This document shows positions 1 to 7,849 of a stretch of 64,000 nt of DNA, piece by piece. Position 1 is the stretch's first letter. Each line of letters begins with the position of its first letter. The notes beneath the pieces are model-generated. The model saw nothing but the letters and a program-made list of their open reading frames with translations, searched no databases and was not told where the DNA came from. Origin of the DNA: Ignavibacteria bacterium (GTDB taxonomy: Bacteria; Bacteroidota; Ignavibacteria; Tepidaquicellales; Tepidaquicellaceae); contig JAQTLX010000011.1 in NCBI GenBank assembly GCA_028714695.1, forward strand, positions 62,001 through 126,000. The letters are read 5' to 3'. A program made the translations under genes and the position numbers.

Positions 1-527
1 CGGTCGGAAGTCCCCGTGACTTAAAAGAAACAAGCACTGTCGAATATTTCGACTACCAGAAAGAACAACTCTATGGCATTAAGAATAATCTTCTTACGGA
101 TGAAATTAAGAATGAAATGGCGAAGTTCTTAAAAGCGGATTTGATTATTTACAATTTCCCTCTCTGGTGGTTCTCTGTACCCGCTATTATGAAAGGCTGG
201 TTCGACAGAGTTTTCGCTATGGGATTTGCCTATGGACCCGGAAAAGGCGTCTATAGTACGGGAACGTTCAGAAATAAAACATCTTTTCTATGCATTACAA
301 CAGGCGGTGCGGAATTTTCGTATAAAGAAAGCGGCGTAAACGGGGATATAAATAAAATATTATTCCATGTGAACCACGGAATGCTGAATTTTGTCGGTAT
401 GAAAGTTTTACCCCCGTTTGTTGTTTACGGACCGTCAACATTTACGGAAGAAGAAAAGAAGTCAAAACTGATAGAATACAGGAATTATTTGTCGAAATTA
501 AATAATATAAAACCGCTTTTTTACTGA
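1..527 (+). CDS. NAD(P)H-dependent flavodoxin-fold oxidoreductase, 5'-truncated
   Basis: Partial gene. The reading frame is open from base 3, so the N-terminus lies before the window; the first in-frame ATG (117) is internal. The visible part holds the family signature: a hydrophobic strand (LIIYNFPLWWFSVPA), then MKGWFDRVF and a GxAYGPG stretch, which in the NQO/KefF/MdaB family form the flavin and quinone pocket. Members are soluble flavoproteins that reduce quinones or similar acceptors with NAD(P)H. The exact subfamily cannot be fixed without the N-terminus, where the FMN/FAD phosphate loop would lie. It ends 69 bases before the next likely start. Confidence 0.8.
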   Translation, partial: VGSPRDLKETSTVEYFDYQKEQLYGIKNNLLTDEIKNEMAKFLKADLIIYNFPLWWFSVPAIMKGWFDRVFAMGFAYGPGKGVYSTGTFRNKTSFLCITTGGAEFSYKESGVNGDINKILFHVNHGMLNFVGMKVLPPFVVYGPSTFTEEEKKSKLIEYRNYLSKLNNIKPLFY

Positions 528-596
528 TTTTTCTGTTATTTCTTATAATCTTGATAATACTGAAGCATTCTGTTAATTTGATTGTCAAATATTTTT

Positions 597-1883
597 ATGA
601 CTGAAGATACATATAAAGAACCGGCTCCGTACTGGAAAGGTAATGCAAATCCTTTCGAATCAATGATGCTGCGTTTCGATAAAGCGGCGGAATTGTGTAA
701 ACTCGAACAGGGATTATATAATTACCTCAAACAACCCGTTAAACAGGTTATTATTTCTATTCCTGTTTTAATGGATAACGGAAAACTGGAAGTCTTTGAA
801 GGATACAGAGTTATTCATGATAATATTCTCGGTCCTTCAAAAGGCGGAATAAGATATGCTCCCGATGTTGACCTTGATGAAATGAAAGCCCTCGCCTCAT
901 GGATGTCATGGAAATGTGCTATTGCAAACATTCCGTTCGGCGGCGCAAAAGGAGGCGTTAAATGCGACCCTTCTAAACTGTCGCAAAGCGAACTTGAGAA
1001 AATTACAAGAAGATATACTTCTGCCCTGCTTGAAATATTCGGACCGGATACGGATATCCCCGCGCCCGATATGAATACTAACGAACAGATGATGGCATGG
1101 ATTATGGATACTTACAGTATGCATTCAAGAAAAACCGTTACTGGAGTCGTTACAGGCAAACCTCTTATTATTGGAGGTTCAAAAGGACGCCCTGAAGCCA
1201 CAGGCAGAGGTGTGATGATTGCAACAATGTGCGCTCTTGAGAAAAAAGGAGTTGACCCGAGAGATATTACATGCGCGGTTCAGGGATTCGGTAATGTCGG
1301 CTCCGTAAGCGCTAAACTTCTTTCCGAAAAAGGAATTAAAATCGTAGCGATTAGCGACGTGACAGGCGGATATTATAATAAAGATGGAATTGATATTCCG
1401 AAAGCAATAGAATATGTGAAAAAGAACGGCTCTCTGAAGGACAGCAAATTCGGTTCCAAAATAACTAATGAAGAATTACTGGAATGCGATGCATATATAC
1501 TCGTACCTGCTGCAAAAGAAGACCAGATTACGGAAAAAAATGCAAATAATATTAAAGCAAGATTGATTGTTGAAGGTGCTAACGGTCCGACTGCCGCTAA
1601 TGCTGACAGTATAATTGAAAGAAAAGGAATTATGGTAATCCCCGATATTCTTGCAAATTCAGGCGGCGTGATAGTCTCGTACTTCGAATGGGTTCAGGAT
1701 AGGCTCGGCTATTTCTGGGACGAAGATGATGTAAATAACAGGCTCAATAGAATGATGCGTGAGGCATTTGAAACCGTTTATAAGACTGCTATGAACTACA
1801 ATACAACCATGAGACTCGGCGCATATATATATGCAATTGATAAGGTTTCGAAAGTTCTTAAATTACGCGGAATATACGGATAA
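597..1883 (+). CDS. gdhA: Glu/Leu/Phe/Val-type dehydrogenase, probably glutamate dehydrogenase
   Basis: Cytoplasmic enzyme interconverting glutamate and 2-oxoglutarate plus ammonia. From the ATG at 597 (428 residues, usual for the hexameric short form) the order is: PSKGGIRY substrate loop (about 80-87), PFGGAKGGV with the catalytic lysine near 118, APDMNT with the catalytic aspartate near 158, the GFGNVG dinucleotide loop (230-235), then the conserved VEGANGPT segment. An aspartate (SD) at the end of the second Rossmann strand suggests NAD preference, an inference only. A TTG at 582 would add five residues; neither start has a clear Shine-Dalgarno, so the ATG was chosen. The stop overlaps the next start by one base (TAATG), suggesting translational coupling. 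Confidence 0.93.
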   Translation: MTEDTYKEPAPYWKGNANPFESMMLRFDKAAELCKLEQGLYNYLKQPVKQVIISIPVLMDNGKLEVFEGYRVIHDNILGPSKGGIRYAPDVDLDEMKALASWMSWKCAIANIPFGGAKGGVKCDPSKLSQSELEKITRRYTSALLEIFGPDTDIPAPDMNTNEQMMAWIMDTYSMHSRKTVTGVVTGKPLIIGGSKGRPEATGRGVMIATMCALEKKGVDPRDITCAVQGFGNVGSVSAKLLSEKGIKIVAISDVTGGYYNKDGIDIPKAIEYVKKNGSLKDSKFGSKITNEELLECDAYILVPAAKEDQITEKNANNIKARLIVEGANGPTAANADSIIERKGIMVIPDILANSGGVIVSYFEWVQDRLGYFWDEDDVNNRLNRMMREAFETVYKTAMNYNTTMRLGAYIYAIDKVSKVLKLRGIYG

Positions 1884-2512
1884 TGAGATTAGCAATAATA
1901 ACATTATTGATATTGTTCTTTTTTAAGTCAGGTGCGGCGCAGCAGAATATAACGGAACTTCCGAAAACAAATTTTGCGGTGTTTGCAGAATTGTTAAACG
2001 ATGGTCTCGGACCGGTTGATGATAAGGTTACAATACTCGGACCTGATAAAATATATAAAATCGATGCGGGAAAAGAGTGCAGCGAGAAAAAATTTTTCCT
2101 GAACGTATTCAAACAGAGATTCGCGAACAGAAGATTTGTTTACGAAAAAGAAACCGACAGCACGAATTATATTGTTTTTGCAGGTGACTTTGACTTTAAA
2201 ACAGTTTACTCAAAACCTGCAGGCAAGTCGCTGCTTGGAGATGAATATACGGAAAGAAACATTTCTGTATCGTTCAGTTACAGTATATTTAAAGCGGGAA
2301 GTTCAGAAATCGAAAGCAACAGGAAATTTTCGAAATCATTTAAAGATGAAGTGAACATAAAAGATTATGATTACGTGCAGAATTCCGATTTTGATTTCAT
2401 GAACTCAAAACTGCCCGAAAAATCATTTTTCGGAAAAATATTTTTACCGGCTGTGATAGTTATAACGTCCGCTGCCGCAATTGTTCTGTTTTTTACAATA
2501 AGAAGCAAATAA
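1883..2512 (+). CDS. Hypothetical protein with signal peptide and C-terminal membrane helix
   Basis: 209 residues, no family recognised. It opens with a hydrophobic signal-like segment (MRLAIITLLILFFF, then GAAQ, a plausible signal peptidase site) and ends with one membrane helix (about 185-206) followed by RSK. The middle is polar and rich in F, K and D with a predicted beta character. The topology suggests a periplasmic domain held in the membrane by its C-terminus. It starts inside the stop of gdhA and ends two bases before the BamD gene, so it is probably cotranscribed with both. An antisense reading over its first part is a shadow. Confidence 0.7.
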   Translation: MRLAIITLLILFFFKSGAAQQNITELPKTNFAVFAELLNDGLGPVDDKVTILGPDKIYKIDAGKECSEKKFFLNVFKQRFANRRFVYEKETDSTNYIVFAGDFDFKTVYSKPAGKSLLGDEYTERNISVSFSYSIFKAGSSEIESNRKFSKSFKDEVNIKDYDYVQNSDFDFMNSKLPEKSFFGKIFLPAVIVITSAAAIVLFFTIRSK

Positions 2513-2514
2513 AC

Positions 2515-3279
2515 ATGATAAAATATATGAAGTTATATTTAGTATTACTCACATTAGTAATTACGGTTATAATGACCGGATGCTCCGGTTCAGACAAATC
2601 GAATATTAATACGGATGACCCCGATAAGGCATTTGAAATTGCGAAAAAAAGTTATGATAAAGGAGATTATCTTCAGGCCATTGATGATTTCTCGGTAATA
2701 AAAGTGAAATTTTCGGGTTCTAATATCAGCGATAAATCCCAGTATTATTTCGGTATGAGTTATCTTAAGCGCGAAGAATACATACTTGCAGCGTATGAAT
2801 TTGAATATTTACTCAAAAACTACGGAACAAGTTCCTTTGCAGTTGAAGGCAGATATCAACTTGCAATGTGTTACTACGGACTTTCGCCAAAATATCCGCT
2901 TGACCAGACATACACATATCAGGCTATAAGTGAATTTAAGAACTTTTTGGAATTATATCCTACTGATAAGAATTCTCCCGAAGCGGAAGCAAGAATTAAG
3001 GAATTGAGAAATAAACTTGCATTGAAAGATTTAAAATCCGCTGACTTATACTATAAGATGGATGATTATAAGGCATCCATTGTTTACTACGAACATATTC
3101 TGTCCGAATATTTCGATACGGATTATGCCGATGATGCATTGGTCGGGAAAATAACGGCTTTGATTGCAAGAAAAAAATATGACGATGCGAAAAAAGAGGT
3201 TGAAAGATTCGAATCCAGATTCCCAAAAAGTGATTTGTATGCGAAAGTTCAGTCTTTAAAGAAATCTTTACCTAACTGA
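2515..3279 (+). CDS. bamD: Outer membrane protein assembly lipoprotein BamD
   Basis: 254 residues, close to the usual 240-280. The N-terminus is a lipoprotein signal ending in TGCS (lipobox, cysteine 23), followed by TPR-type helical repeats: DPDKAFEIAKKSYDKGDY opening, the paired YYFGMSYLKREEYILAAYEFEYLL helices, and FLELYPTDKNSPEA, typical of BamD/YfiO. BamD is anchored to the inner leaflet of the outer membrane, contacts BamA and takes part in beta-barrel insertion. An in-frame ATG at 2527 is an alternative start four residues later. It lies between a one-pass membrane protein and a thioesterase, two bases from each. Confidence 0.88.
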   Translation: MIKYMKLYLVLLTLVITVIMTGCSGSDKSNINTDDPDKAFEIAKKSYDKGDYLQAIDDFSVIKVKFSGSNISDKSQYYFGMSYLKREEYILAAYEFEYLLKNYGTSSFAVEGRYQLAMCYYGLSPKYPLDQTYTYQAISEFKNFLELYPTDKNSPEAEARIKELRNKLALKDLKSADLYYKMDDYKASIVYYEHILSEYFDTDYADDALVGKITALIARKKYDDAKKEVERFESRFPKSDLYAKVQSLKKSLPN

Positions 3280-3280
3280 T

Positions 3281-3763
3281 ATGAAAGAAAAGAAAGTTAA
3301 AGAATCCCAGGTGGAAATGATAGAACTGGTTCTGCCGAACGATACCAATATGCTTGGCAATCTACTCGGCGGAAGACTGATGCACTGGATTGATATAGCA
3401 GCGGCGCTTGCAGCATCACGTCACTGCAATAATATCGCCGTGACTGCCGCAGTTGATAACCTGCATTTTCATAATCCGATTAAACTCGGCGATATCGTCA
3501 GGCTTAAAGCATCCGTAAATCGTGCCTTTAAAACTTCAATGGAGGTCGGTGTTCGTGTGGAAGTTGAGGATATACGAACAGGCAAGACATTTCATTCTAA
3601 CAGCGCATACCTTACTTTTGTAAACGTGGAAAGTCCTTCCGAAAAGCCAATCCCTGTTCCGCCCATTCTGCCCGAATCGATAGAAGAAATAAGAAGATTC
3701 GGACAGGCTATGAAAAGAAGAGAGCAGAGATTAAAAGAAAAATCCGGACTGGTAGAGGATTAA
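3281..3763 (+). CDS. Acyl-CoA thioesterase, hotdog fold (YciA-like)
   Basis: 160 residues. Conserved hotdog features: N-x-LGNLLGGRLMHWID with the acidic catalytic residue at about Asp38, then the AVTAAVDNLHFHNPIKLGDIV strand/turn typical of the YciA/BACH acyl-CoA hydrolases, and a second conserved strand ending in AYLTFVNV. The family hydrolyses acyl-CoA to free acid and CoA in the cytoplasm; chain length cannot be read from sequence. The C-terminal 35 residues are charged and likely helical. Separated by one base from bamD and from the ABC ATPase gene, so part of the same plus-strand run. Confidence 0.88.
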   Translation: MKEKKVKESQVEMIELVLPNDTNMLGNLLGGRLMHWIDIAAALAASRHCNNIAVTAAVDNLHFHNPIKLGDIVRLKASVNRAFKTSMEVGVRVEVEDIRTGKTFHSNSAYLTFVNVESPSEKPIPVPPILPESIEEIRRFGQAMKRREQRLKEKSGLVED

Positions 3764-3764
3764 A

Positions 3765-4403
3765 ATGGGCGTGAATTCCATAAAATGCAGCGGATTGGAA
3801 AAAAGATTCCTTAATAAAGTAATATTCAGAAAAGTTGACCTGGAACTGAATTCTGGTGATTCGATAGCAATAACGGGAAGGAACGGTTCAGGTAAATCCA
3901 CACTCCTGAAAGTCATTGCAAACCTGATAAAACCCGAAAAAGGCACGGTTGAAATTACAGAGTCCGGCAAAGCAATCAATTCCGAGAAAAGACATTTATA
4001 TACAGGTATGATTTCGCCTTATATAAATCTTTATGAAGAACTTACTGCTTACGAAAATCTCGGATTTTTCTATGACCTTAAATGCACTGATAAGAAAGAG
4101 AATAAAAAAGAATATATTAATTCGCTTCTCGAAAGAATTAATCTTTACAGCAGAAGAAACGACGAGGTTAAAAATTTCTCATCCGGTATGAAACAAAGAG
4201 TTAAACTTGCATTCGCTGTTATAAACAAACCGCCCGTTCTCCTAATGGACGAACCCAGAACAAACCTTGATACGGAAGGGATTTCTCTTGTGTATGAAGT
4301 TGCCGGCGAACAAAAAGAAAACGGCATTCTGATAGTCGCTACAAATGAACCCGAAGATACAAAACTCTGTTCCAAAACCATTTCTATCGAAGACTACAAA
4401 TAA
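3765..4403 (+). CDS. ABC transporter ATP-binding protein, CcmA-like
   Basis: 212 residues, a single nucleotide-binding domain. Walker A GRNGSGKS (38-45), signature SSGMKQR (139-145), Walker B VLLMDEP (158-164). The usual H-loop histidine position reads ATNEPED, so asparagine 194 replaces it. Short length, the PYINLYEELTAYENL region and the NEPED ending resemble the heme exporter ATPase CcmA, which works with CcmB and CcmC in cytochrome c maturation. No permease gene follows: the next gene is a membrane-anchored thioredoxin under its own promoter. The specific role is therefore inferred from similarity only. Confidence 0.75.
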   Translation: MGVNSIKCSGLEKRFLNKVIFRKVDLELNSGDSIAITGRNGSGKSTLLKVIANLIKPEKGTVEITESGKAINSEKRHLYTGMISPYINLYEELTAYENLGFFYDLKCTDKKENKKEYINSLLERINLYSRRNDEVKNFSSGMKQRVKLAFAVINKPPVLLMDEPRTNLDTEGISLVYEVAGEQKENGILIVATNEPEDTKLCSKTISIEDYK

Positions 4404-4405
4404 TA

Positions 4406-4414
4406 GTTGCTAAC
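4406..4414 (+). promoter_or_regulatory. Half operator GTTGCTAAC upstream of thioredoxin gene
   Basis: A GTTGCTAAC sequence just after the stop of the ATPase gene matches one arm of the perfect palindrome at 4455-4469. It may be an auxiliary site for the MarR regulator encoded at 5156. Inferred from sequence likeness only. Confidence 0.35.
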
Positions 4415-4428
4415 CGAAACTTTTTCTA

Positions 4429-4457
4429 TTGACATTACGTTATATTGTTTATATGTT
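4429..4457 (+). promoter_or_regulatory. Candidate promoter for the thioredoxin gene
   Basis: TTGACA at 4429-4434 is a perfect -35 match. Seventeen bases later TATGTT (4452-4457) is a weak -10. The perfect operator palindrome at 4455-4469 would overlap the -10 end and the start of transcription, an arrangement expected for repression. Confidence 0.4.
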
Positions 4458-4469
4458 GCTATTAGCAAC
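4455..4469. promoter_or_regulatory. 15-bp palindrome, candidate MarR operator
   Basis: GTTGCTA-T-TAGCAAC is a perfect inverted repeat with a one-base centre, 20 bases before the thioredoxin start. A near copy (TTGCTAAT-atgcc-ATTAACAA) stands before the MarR gene at 5114-5134. A shared palindrome before the regulator and its neighbour is the usual MarR pattern of autoregulation plus control of an adjacent gene. Confidence 0.55.
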
Positions 4470-4489
4470 TAATTAGAGCAGACATTATT

Positions 4490-4990
4490 ATGAAGCCAAA
4501 ATATATAATTTCGATACTCTTCCTTGCCGCCGGACTGGCAGTATTCTTCTCTATGCCGGGAAAAGGCAGCAATAATACTGACACTGACAATAAAAGTTTA
4601 AATAACGTTACAAAGCAAACAAAAGGAAAAATGGAACATTTAACAGCAGAAACATTCAAAAAGAAAATATTCGATTACGAAAAAAACAAAGACTGGAAAT
4701 ACGAAGGCGATTTACCTGCAATCGTGGATTTCTATGCGGATTGGTGCGGTCCCTGCAAAATGGTAGCCCCGGTTCTTGAAGAATTATCGTCCGAATACGA
4801 CGGAAAAGTAAATATATACAAGATTGATACCGAAGCCGAGCAGGAACTTGCTGCGGTTTTCGGAATTAAGAGCATTCCTTCTATACTCTTTATACCGAAA
4901 GAAGGTCAGCCCCAGATGTCTATGGGCGCAATGCCGAAAGAAGGCTTTGTACAGGCAATAAACGATATTCTTCTTAAAAGCAAAAACTGA
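4490..4990 (+). CDS. Membrane-anchored thioredoxin
   Basis: 166 residues. Residues 4-21 form an uncleaved-looking signal anchor, followed by a polar linker (24-48) and a thioredoxin domain (about 50-163). The redox site is WCGPC (85-89), identical to classical thioredoxin, with a cis-proline turn in KSIPSILF. The fold should face the periplasm and reduce or exchange disulfides in exported proteins; cytochrome c maturation is one possible use given the CcmA-like gene before it. It has its own candidate promoter and operator and a strong terminator, so it is probably monocistronic and under the nearby MarR regulator. Confidence 0.87.
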   Translation: MKPKYIISILFLAAGLAVFFSMPGKGSNNTDTDNKSLNNVTKQTKGKMEHLTAETFKKKIFDYEKNKDWKYEGDLPAIVDFYADWCGPCKMVAPVLEELSSEYDGKVNIYKIDTEAEQELAAVFGIKSIPSILFIPKEGQPQMSMGAMPKEGFVQAINDILLKSKN

Positions 4991-5025
4991 ATTTTCATAG
5001 AATAAACATCATAATGTTCTCCCTC

Positions 5026-5055
5026 AAAGGCGGCTAATTTTAGCCGCTTTTTCTT
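5026..5055 (+). terminator. Rho-independent terminator after the thioredoxin gene
   Basis: Stem GCGGCTAA (5030-5037), two-base loop, TTAGCCGC (5040-5047), then a T-rich run (TTTTTCTTTTTT). It lies 35 bases after the stop codon. Confidence 0.85.
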
Positions 5056-5113
5056 TTTTATCTCTTATGCCGTTTTCCTGATTTTTATTGTGTATTGAAA
5101 TATTAATCAATTC

Positions 5114-5134
5114 TTGCTAATATGCCATTAACAA
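5114..5134. promoter_or_regulatory. Imperfect palindrome before the MarR gene, candidate autoregulatory operator
   Basis: TTGCTAAT (5114-5121), spacer ATGCC, ATTAACAA (5127-5134): inverted repeat with one mismatch. The left arm matches the arm of the 4455-4469 palindrome. It lies 21 bases before the ATG of the regulator. Confidence 0.45.
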
Positions 5135-5155
5135 CTTTTGTCAATAACAATAGAT

Positions 5156-5566
5156 ATGCCCAACAGAATCGTAGATTTAATACTTGCTCTGAAAAGCAAG
5201 TGTCTTGAAAAAGAAGAATCAATCCGTCAGGAATTCGGTCTCTCACCCGCTGAATATAAAGGTATCATCGCAATGTCTCCGAACGAGCCATGCAATTGCA
5301 ATAAATTATCCGAAAAGATGGGACTTTCAGTGTCGAGGGGCAGCCGAGTTATCGAAAAATTGGTAAAGAACAAGTATCTTATCTGTGAAACCTCTCTTGA
5401 AGATAAGCGGAATGTAATTTTAAGTCTGGCGCCAAGAGGAATCAGAATTAAAAAGAAAATCGACAGCATGCTCAACGATTGTGAGAGTATTATTGAAAGT
5501 AAATTATCCAATACCGAGATAAAAAGCACTCTCAAGATATTCAATAAACTGGGTGATTGTCTCTAA
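5156..5566 (+). CDS. MarR-family transcriptional regulator, cysteine-rich
   Basis: 136 residues from the ATG at 5156; a TTG at 5138 would add six residues but begins only four bases after the candidate operator, so the ATG is preferred. The winged helix-turn-helix is clear: FGLSPAEYKGI, LSEKMGLSVSRGSRVIEKLVKNKYL recognition region, then the wing SLEDKRNVILSLAPRG. MarR proteins bind palindromes as dimers and release DNA on ligand binding or cysteine oxidation. Six cysteines, including a CNC pair just before the recognition helix, are many for a protein this size and could make it redox-sensitive (inference). That fits a thioredoxin target next door. Confidence 0.87.
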   Translation: MPNRIVDLILALKSKCLEKEESIRQEFGLSPAEYKGIIAMSPNEPCNCNKLSEKMGLSVSRGSRVIEKLVKNKYLICETSLEDKRNVILSLAPRGIRIKKKIDSMLNDCESIIESKLSNTEIKSTLKIFNKLGDCL

Positions 5567-5619
5567 GACATCCGCAGCATTTGTACGTTTAATTATATCG
5601 TAACATATAAAACAATTTT

Positions 5620-5648
5620 AAAGCGGGATAAAAATCCCGCTTTGTTTT
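5620..5648. terminator. Bidirectional terminator between MarR and CADD genes
   Basis: AAAGCGGGAT (5620-5629), loop of four A, ATCCCGCTTT (5634-5643), followed by GTTTTT on the plus strand; an A-rich stretch precedes it, giving T-rich RNA on the minus strand too. It lies between the convergent stops at 5566 and 5653. Confidence 0.85.
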
Positions 5649-5652
5649 TACA

Positions 5653-6207
5653 CTAATTTAGAAATCTGTCCAGAGCAAAATAAACCAATTCCGAGCCTCT
5701 GTTGAAACCTCTCTCAAAGTCGCTTCTGTCTGAACATTCATTTGCTATCTTCTCGCCGAGATTAATATGCTCAGATTCATCGAGATGCTCATCGAAGTAT
5801 TCCGTTTCTCCTTCTTTAAATCCGTAATACTTCTTAAGCCCTTCGATTTTGCTTTTTGCAACTTCAGGCTGTTGTATCTCAAATGCATGAATCGCTCCGA
5901 GAAGTTCCGACGGATTCATTGAACTGAATGCTTCATTTAAATCATCCATACCTGTGAAAATAGCACATTTGTATTTACGCATGAAGTCTTCCCATAATTT
6001 TACGTGTTCATCCTCTTCCTTAATTACATTAAGGGAAATTTTGTCAGCAACTCCGAGGCTTTCAATGATTTTTGCCCAGTAATTGGGCATCATGCTCACA
6101 AAATCATAGTATGAATGAGCATAATCGGCTAACTGATGTTCCGTAATCTCCCCTTTTGACCATTTCTGATAAAACGGATGATCCAGAAGTCTGAATTTTA
6201 ATTTCAT
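5653..6207 (-). CDS. CADD-family protein, putative self-sacrificing p-aminobenzoate synthase
   Basis: 184 residues, all-helical TenA/PqqC-like fold. The CADD subfamily is recognised from AFEIQQPEVA and YYGFKEGETEYF followed by H-x-DESEH. Probable metal ligands are the Glu/His of EEDEHVKLW (near 65-68), Glu110, His141 and His147. In the chlamydial member the protein makes the pABA moiety of folate from one of its own tyrosines using a dimetal site; tyrosines 29, 33 and 34 here lie in the matching helix. That role is carried over from the family. The start is supported by a strong AAGGAG a few bases upstream. It is the only gene between two convergent or divergent neighbours. Confidence 0.85.
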   Translation of the reverse strand: MKLKFRLLDHPFYQKWSKGEITEHQLADYAHSYYDFVSMMPNYWAKIIESLGVADKISLNVIKEEDEHVKLWEDFMRKYKCAIFTGMDDLNEAFSSMNPSELLGAIHAFEIQQPEVAKSKIEGLKKYYGFKEGETEYFDEHLDESEHINLGEKIANECSDRSDFERGFNRGSELVYFALDRFLN

Positions 6208-6323
6208 TGTTTCTCCTTTTTTATTTTATCTGTAACAATTATTCATTCATAAATGTCCCGTTCAAGTATTGCCATTTAATATTAATTCTAATTAAAGTAA
6301 ATTTCAAAAATTATATTACAGAC

Positions 6324-7382
6324 ATGAAAACAAAAATTTTTTTAATTATTTCATTATTTCTTGCATTAACCGCGAGAATTTATGCAAATGAAATAGTTTT
6401 TTCAACAGGAACATACGCTGAGGTTCTTGCAAAAACAAAAGCGGAAAATAAGGTTCTTATGATTGATTTCTTTACCGATTGGTGCAAGTGGTGCGTAGAA
6501 CTCGATAAAAAAGTGTATACAAATTCTGACGTTGCTGATTTCGCAAATAATAATCAGATAAATTGGAAGATAGACGCTGATAAAGGGGAAGGTGTTGAAC
6601 TTAAAAAAAAATTCGGAGTTGCCGGATATCCTACAGTTATATTCGTTAATGGTGACGGCGAAGAAATCGACAGAATAGTAGGTTATCTGCCTGCTAAGGA
6701 TTTCCTTTCAATCATGAAAGATTATAATGCCGGTAAGAACACACTTCCTTCATTAAAAAAAATTCTGGAAATAAATCCTGACGACATCGAGGCTAATTTC
6801 AAAATGGGAAAGAAATATTCCGACGGCGGTGATGTTGAAAAAGCAAAACCATATCTGGACAAAGTTGTTAAGTTGGACCCTGATAACAGAGCGGGCTGGA
6901 CAGATGACGCCGAACTATTACTTGCACAGATTAGCAATAAAACTGAAGATCTTGAATCTTTTATAAAAAAATATCCCAACAGCGAAGTTTTAAAACAGGC
7001 TTATATGTCCCTTGCTGAAATATCATTCGGAGAAAAGAAAATTGATAAAGCAGACGAATATTATAAAATTCTCTTTGATATGTACGGAAAACAGGACGAA
7101 GATATAAAATTCGGATACGGGCAACTACTTGTTTCAAAATTATATTCAATAAGCGAAAACAAAGAAGCGGTACAGGCTGACTGGAAAAAGGGTATTGTGA
7201 TTGCGACAGAATGCCTCGACTTCGTAAAAGGCGGTGCCAGCGAAGGTTCTTGTTATTATTACATGGCGAGTTTTTATAACAAACTCGGAGATAAGACAAA
7301 TGCAAAAGAATGCATTGAAAAAGCAATTAAAGTGCACGACAAAAAAGCCTACAGGGAATTACAGGAGAAAATAAATAAATAA
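6324..7382 (+). CDS. Exported thioredoxin-domain protein with TPR repeats
   Basis: 352 residues from the ATG at 6324. The open frame extends upstream to 6207, but the extra 39 codons read as non-coding and the 6324 start gives a clean signal peptide (MKTKIFLIISLFLALTARIYA). A thioredoxin-like domain follows (24-130) with redox motif WCKWC (53-57) and the GYPTVIFVNGDGEEI strand, as in the thioredoxin_7/DsbD gamma-like group. The rest is TPR helices (KPYLDKVVKLDPDN, then repeats to the C-terminus). Likely a periplasmic thiol reductase or chaperone bound to partners through TPRs. Its stop overlaps the next gene start by one base. Confidence 0.83.
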   Translation: MKTKIFLIISLFLALTARIYANEIVFSTGTYAEVLAKTKAENKVLMIDFFTDWCKWCVELDKKVYTNSDVADFANNNQINWKIDADKGEGVELKKKFGVAGYPTVIFVNGDGEEIDRIVGYLPAKDFLSIMKDYNAGKNTLPSLKKILEINPDDIEANFKMGKKYSDGGDVEKAKPYLDKVVKLDPDNRAGWTDDAELLLAQISNKTEDLESFIKKYPNSEVLKQAYMSLAEISFGEKKIDKADEYYKILFDMYGKQDEDIKFGYGQLLVSKLYSISENKEAVQADWKKGIVIATECLDFVKGGASEGSCYYYMASFYNKLGDKTNAKECIEKAIKVHDKKAYRELQEKINK

Positions 7383-7849
7383 TGTATAAAGATGAATTTA
7401 TGAGGAAGGCAATACGCCTTTCTATCGAAAATGCGAAAAAAGGCGGCGGACCCTTCGGAGCAGTAATAGTTAAAAATGGAAAGATTATTTCCGAAGGCGT
7501 AAACAAAGTGACATCTAAAAAAGACCCTACTGCTCATGCGGAAATTGAGGCAATCAGAAATGCTTCAAAGAAACTGAAAAACTTCAGCCTTAAGGGATGT
7601 GAATTGTATACTTCCTGCGAGCCTTGTCCAATGTGCCTTTCGGCTGTTTACTGGTCGAATGTTGACAGGATGTATTTCGGCAATACCAAGAAAGACGCTG
7701 CTCATATCGGCTTCAGGGATGACTTCATATACCATGAGTTGAGCAGACCTATTTTAAAAAGGAAATTAAAAATCACTCAGCATTTAAGAGACGAAGCGCT
7801 GACCGCTTTTGAAGTATGGGACTTAAACGACAATAAGACTGAATATTAA
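7382..7849 (+). CDS. guaD: Nucleoside/guanine deaminase, CDA superfamily
   Basis: 155 residues. Zinc deaminase motifs: HAEIEAIRNA (His52 ligand, Glu54 proton shuttle) and SCEPCPMCLSA (Cys82 and Cys85 ligands). The GFRDDFIYHEL segment and C-terminal FEVW resemble the Bacillus-type guanine deaminase, which uses a swapped C-terminus to close the site, more than TadA. Expected reaction: guanine to xanthine and ammonia; a related substrate is possible. It overlaps the preceding gene by one base and its end overlaps the convergent chrA stop by four bases. Confidence 0.82.
   Translation: MYKDEFMRKAIRLSIENAKKGGGPFGAVIVKNGKIISEGVNKVTSKKDPTAHAEIEAIRNASKKLKNFSLKGCELYTSCEPCPMCLSAVYWSNVDRMYFGNTKKDAAHIGFRDDFIYHELSRPILKRKLKITQHLRDEALTAFEVWDLNDNKTEY

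Noticed and set aside
906-1124. Antisense frame within gdhA
   Set aside because: Shadow of a strongly conserved enzyme gene.
6207-6323. 39-codon upstream extension of the thioredoxin-TPR gene
   Set aside because: Overlaps the promoter of the divergent CADD gene, and the downstream ATG gives a proper signal peptide.
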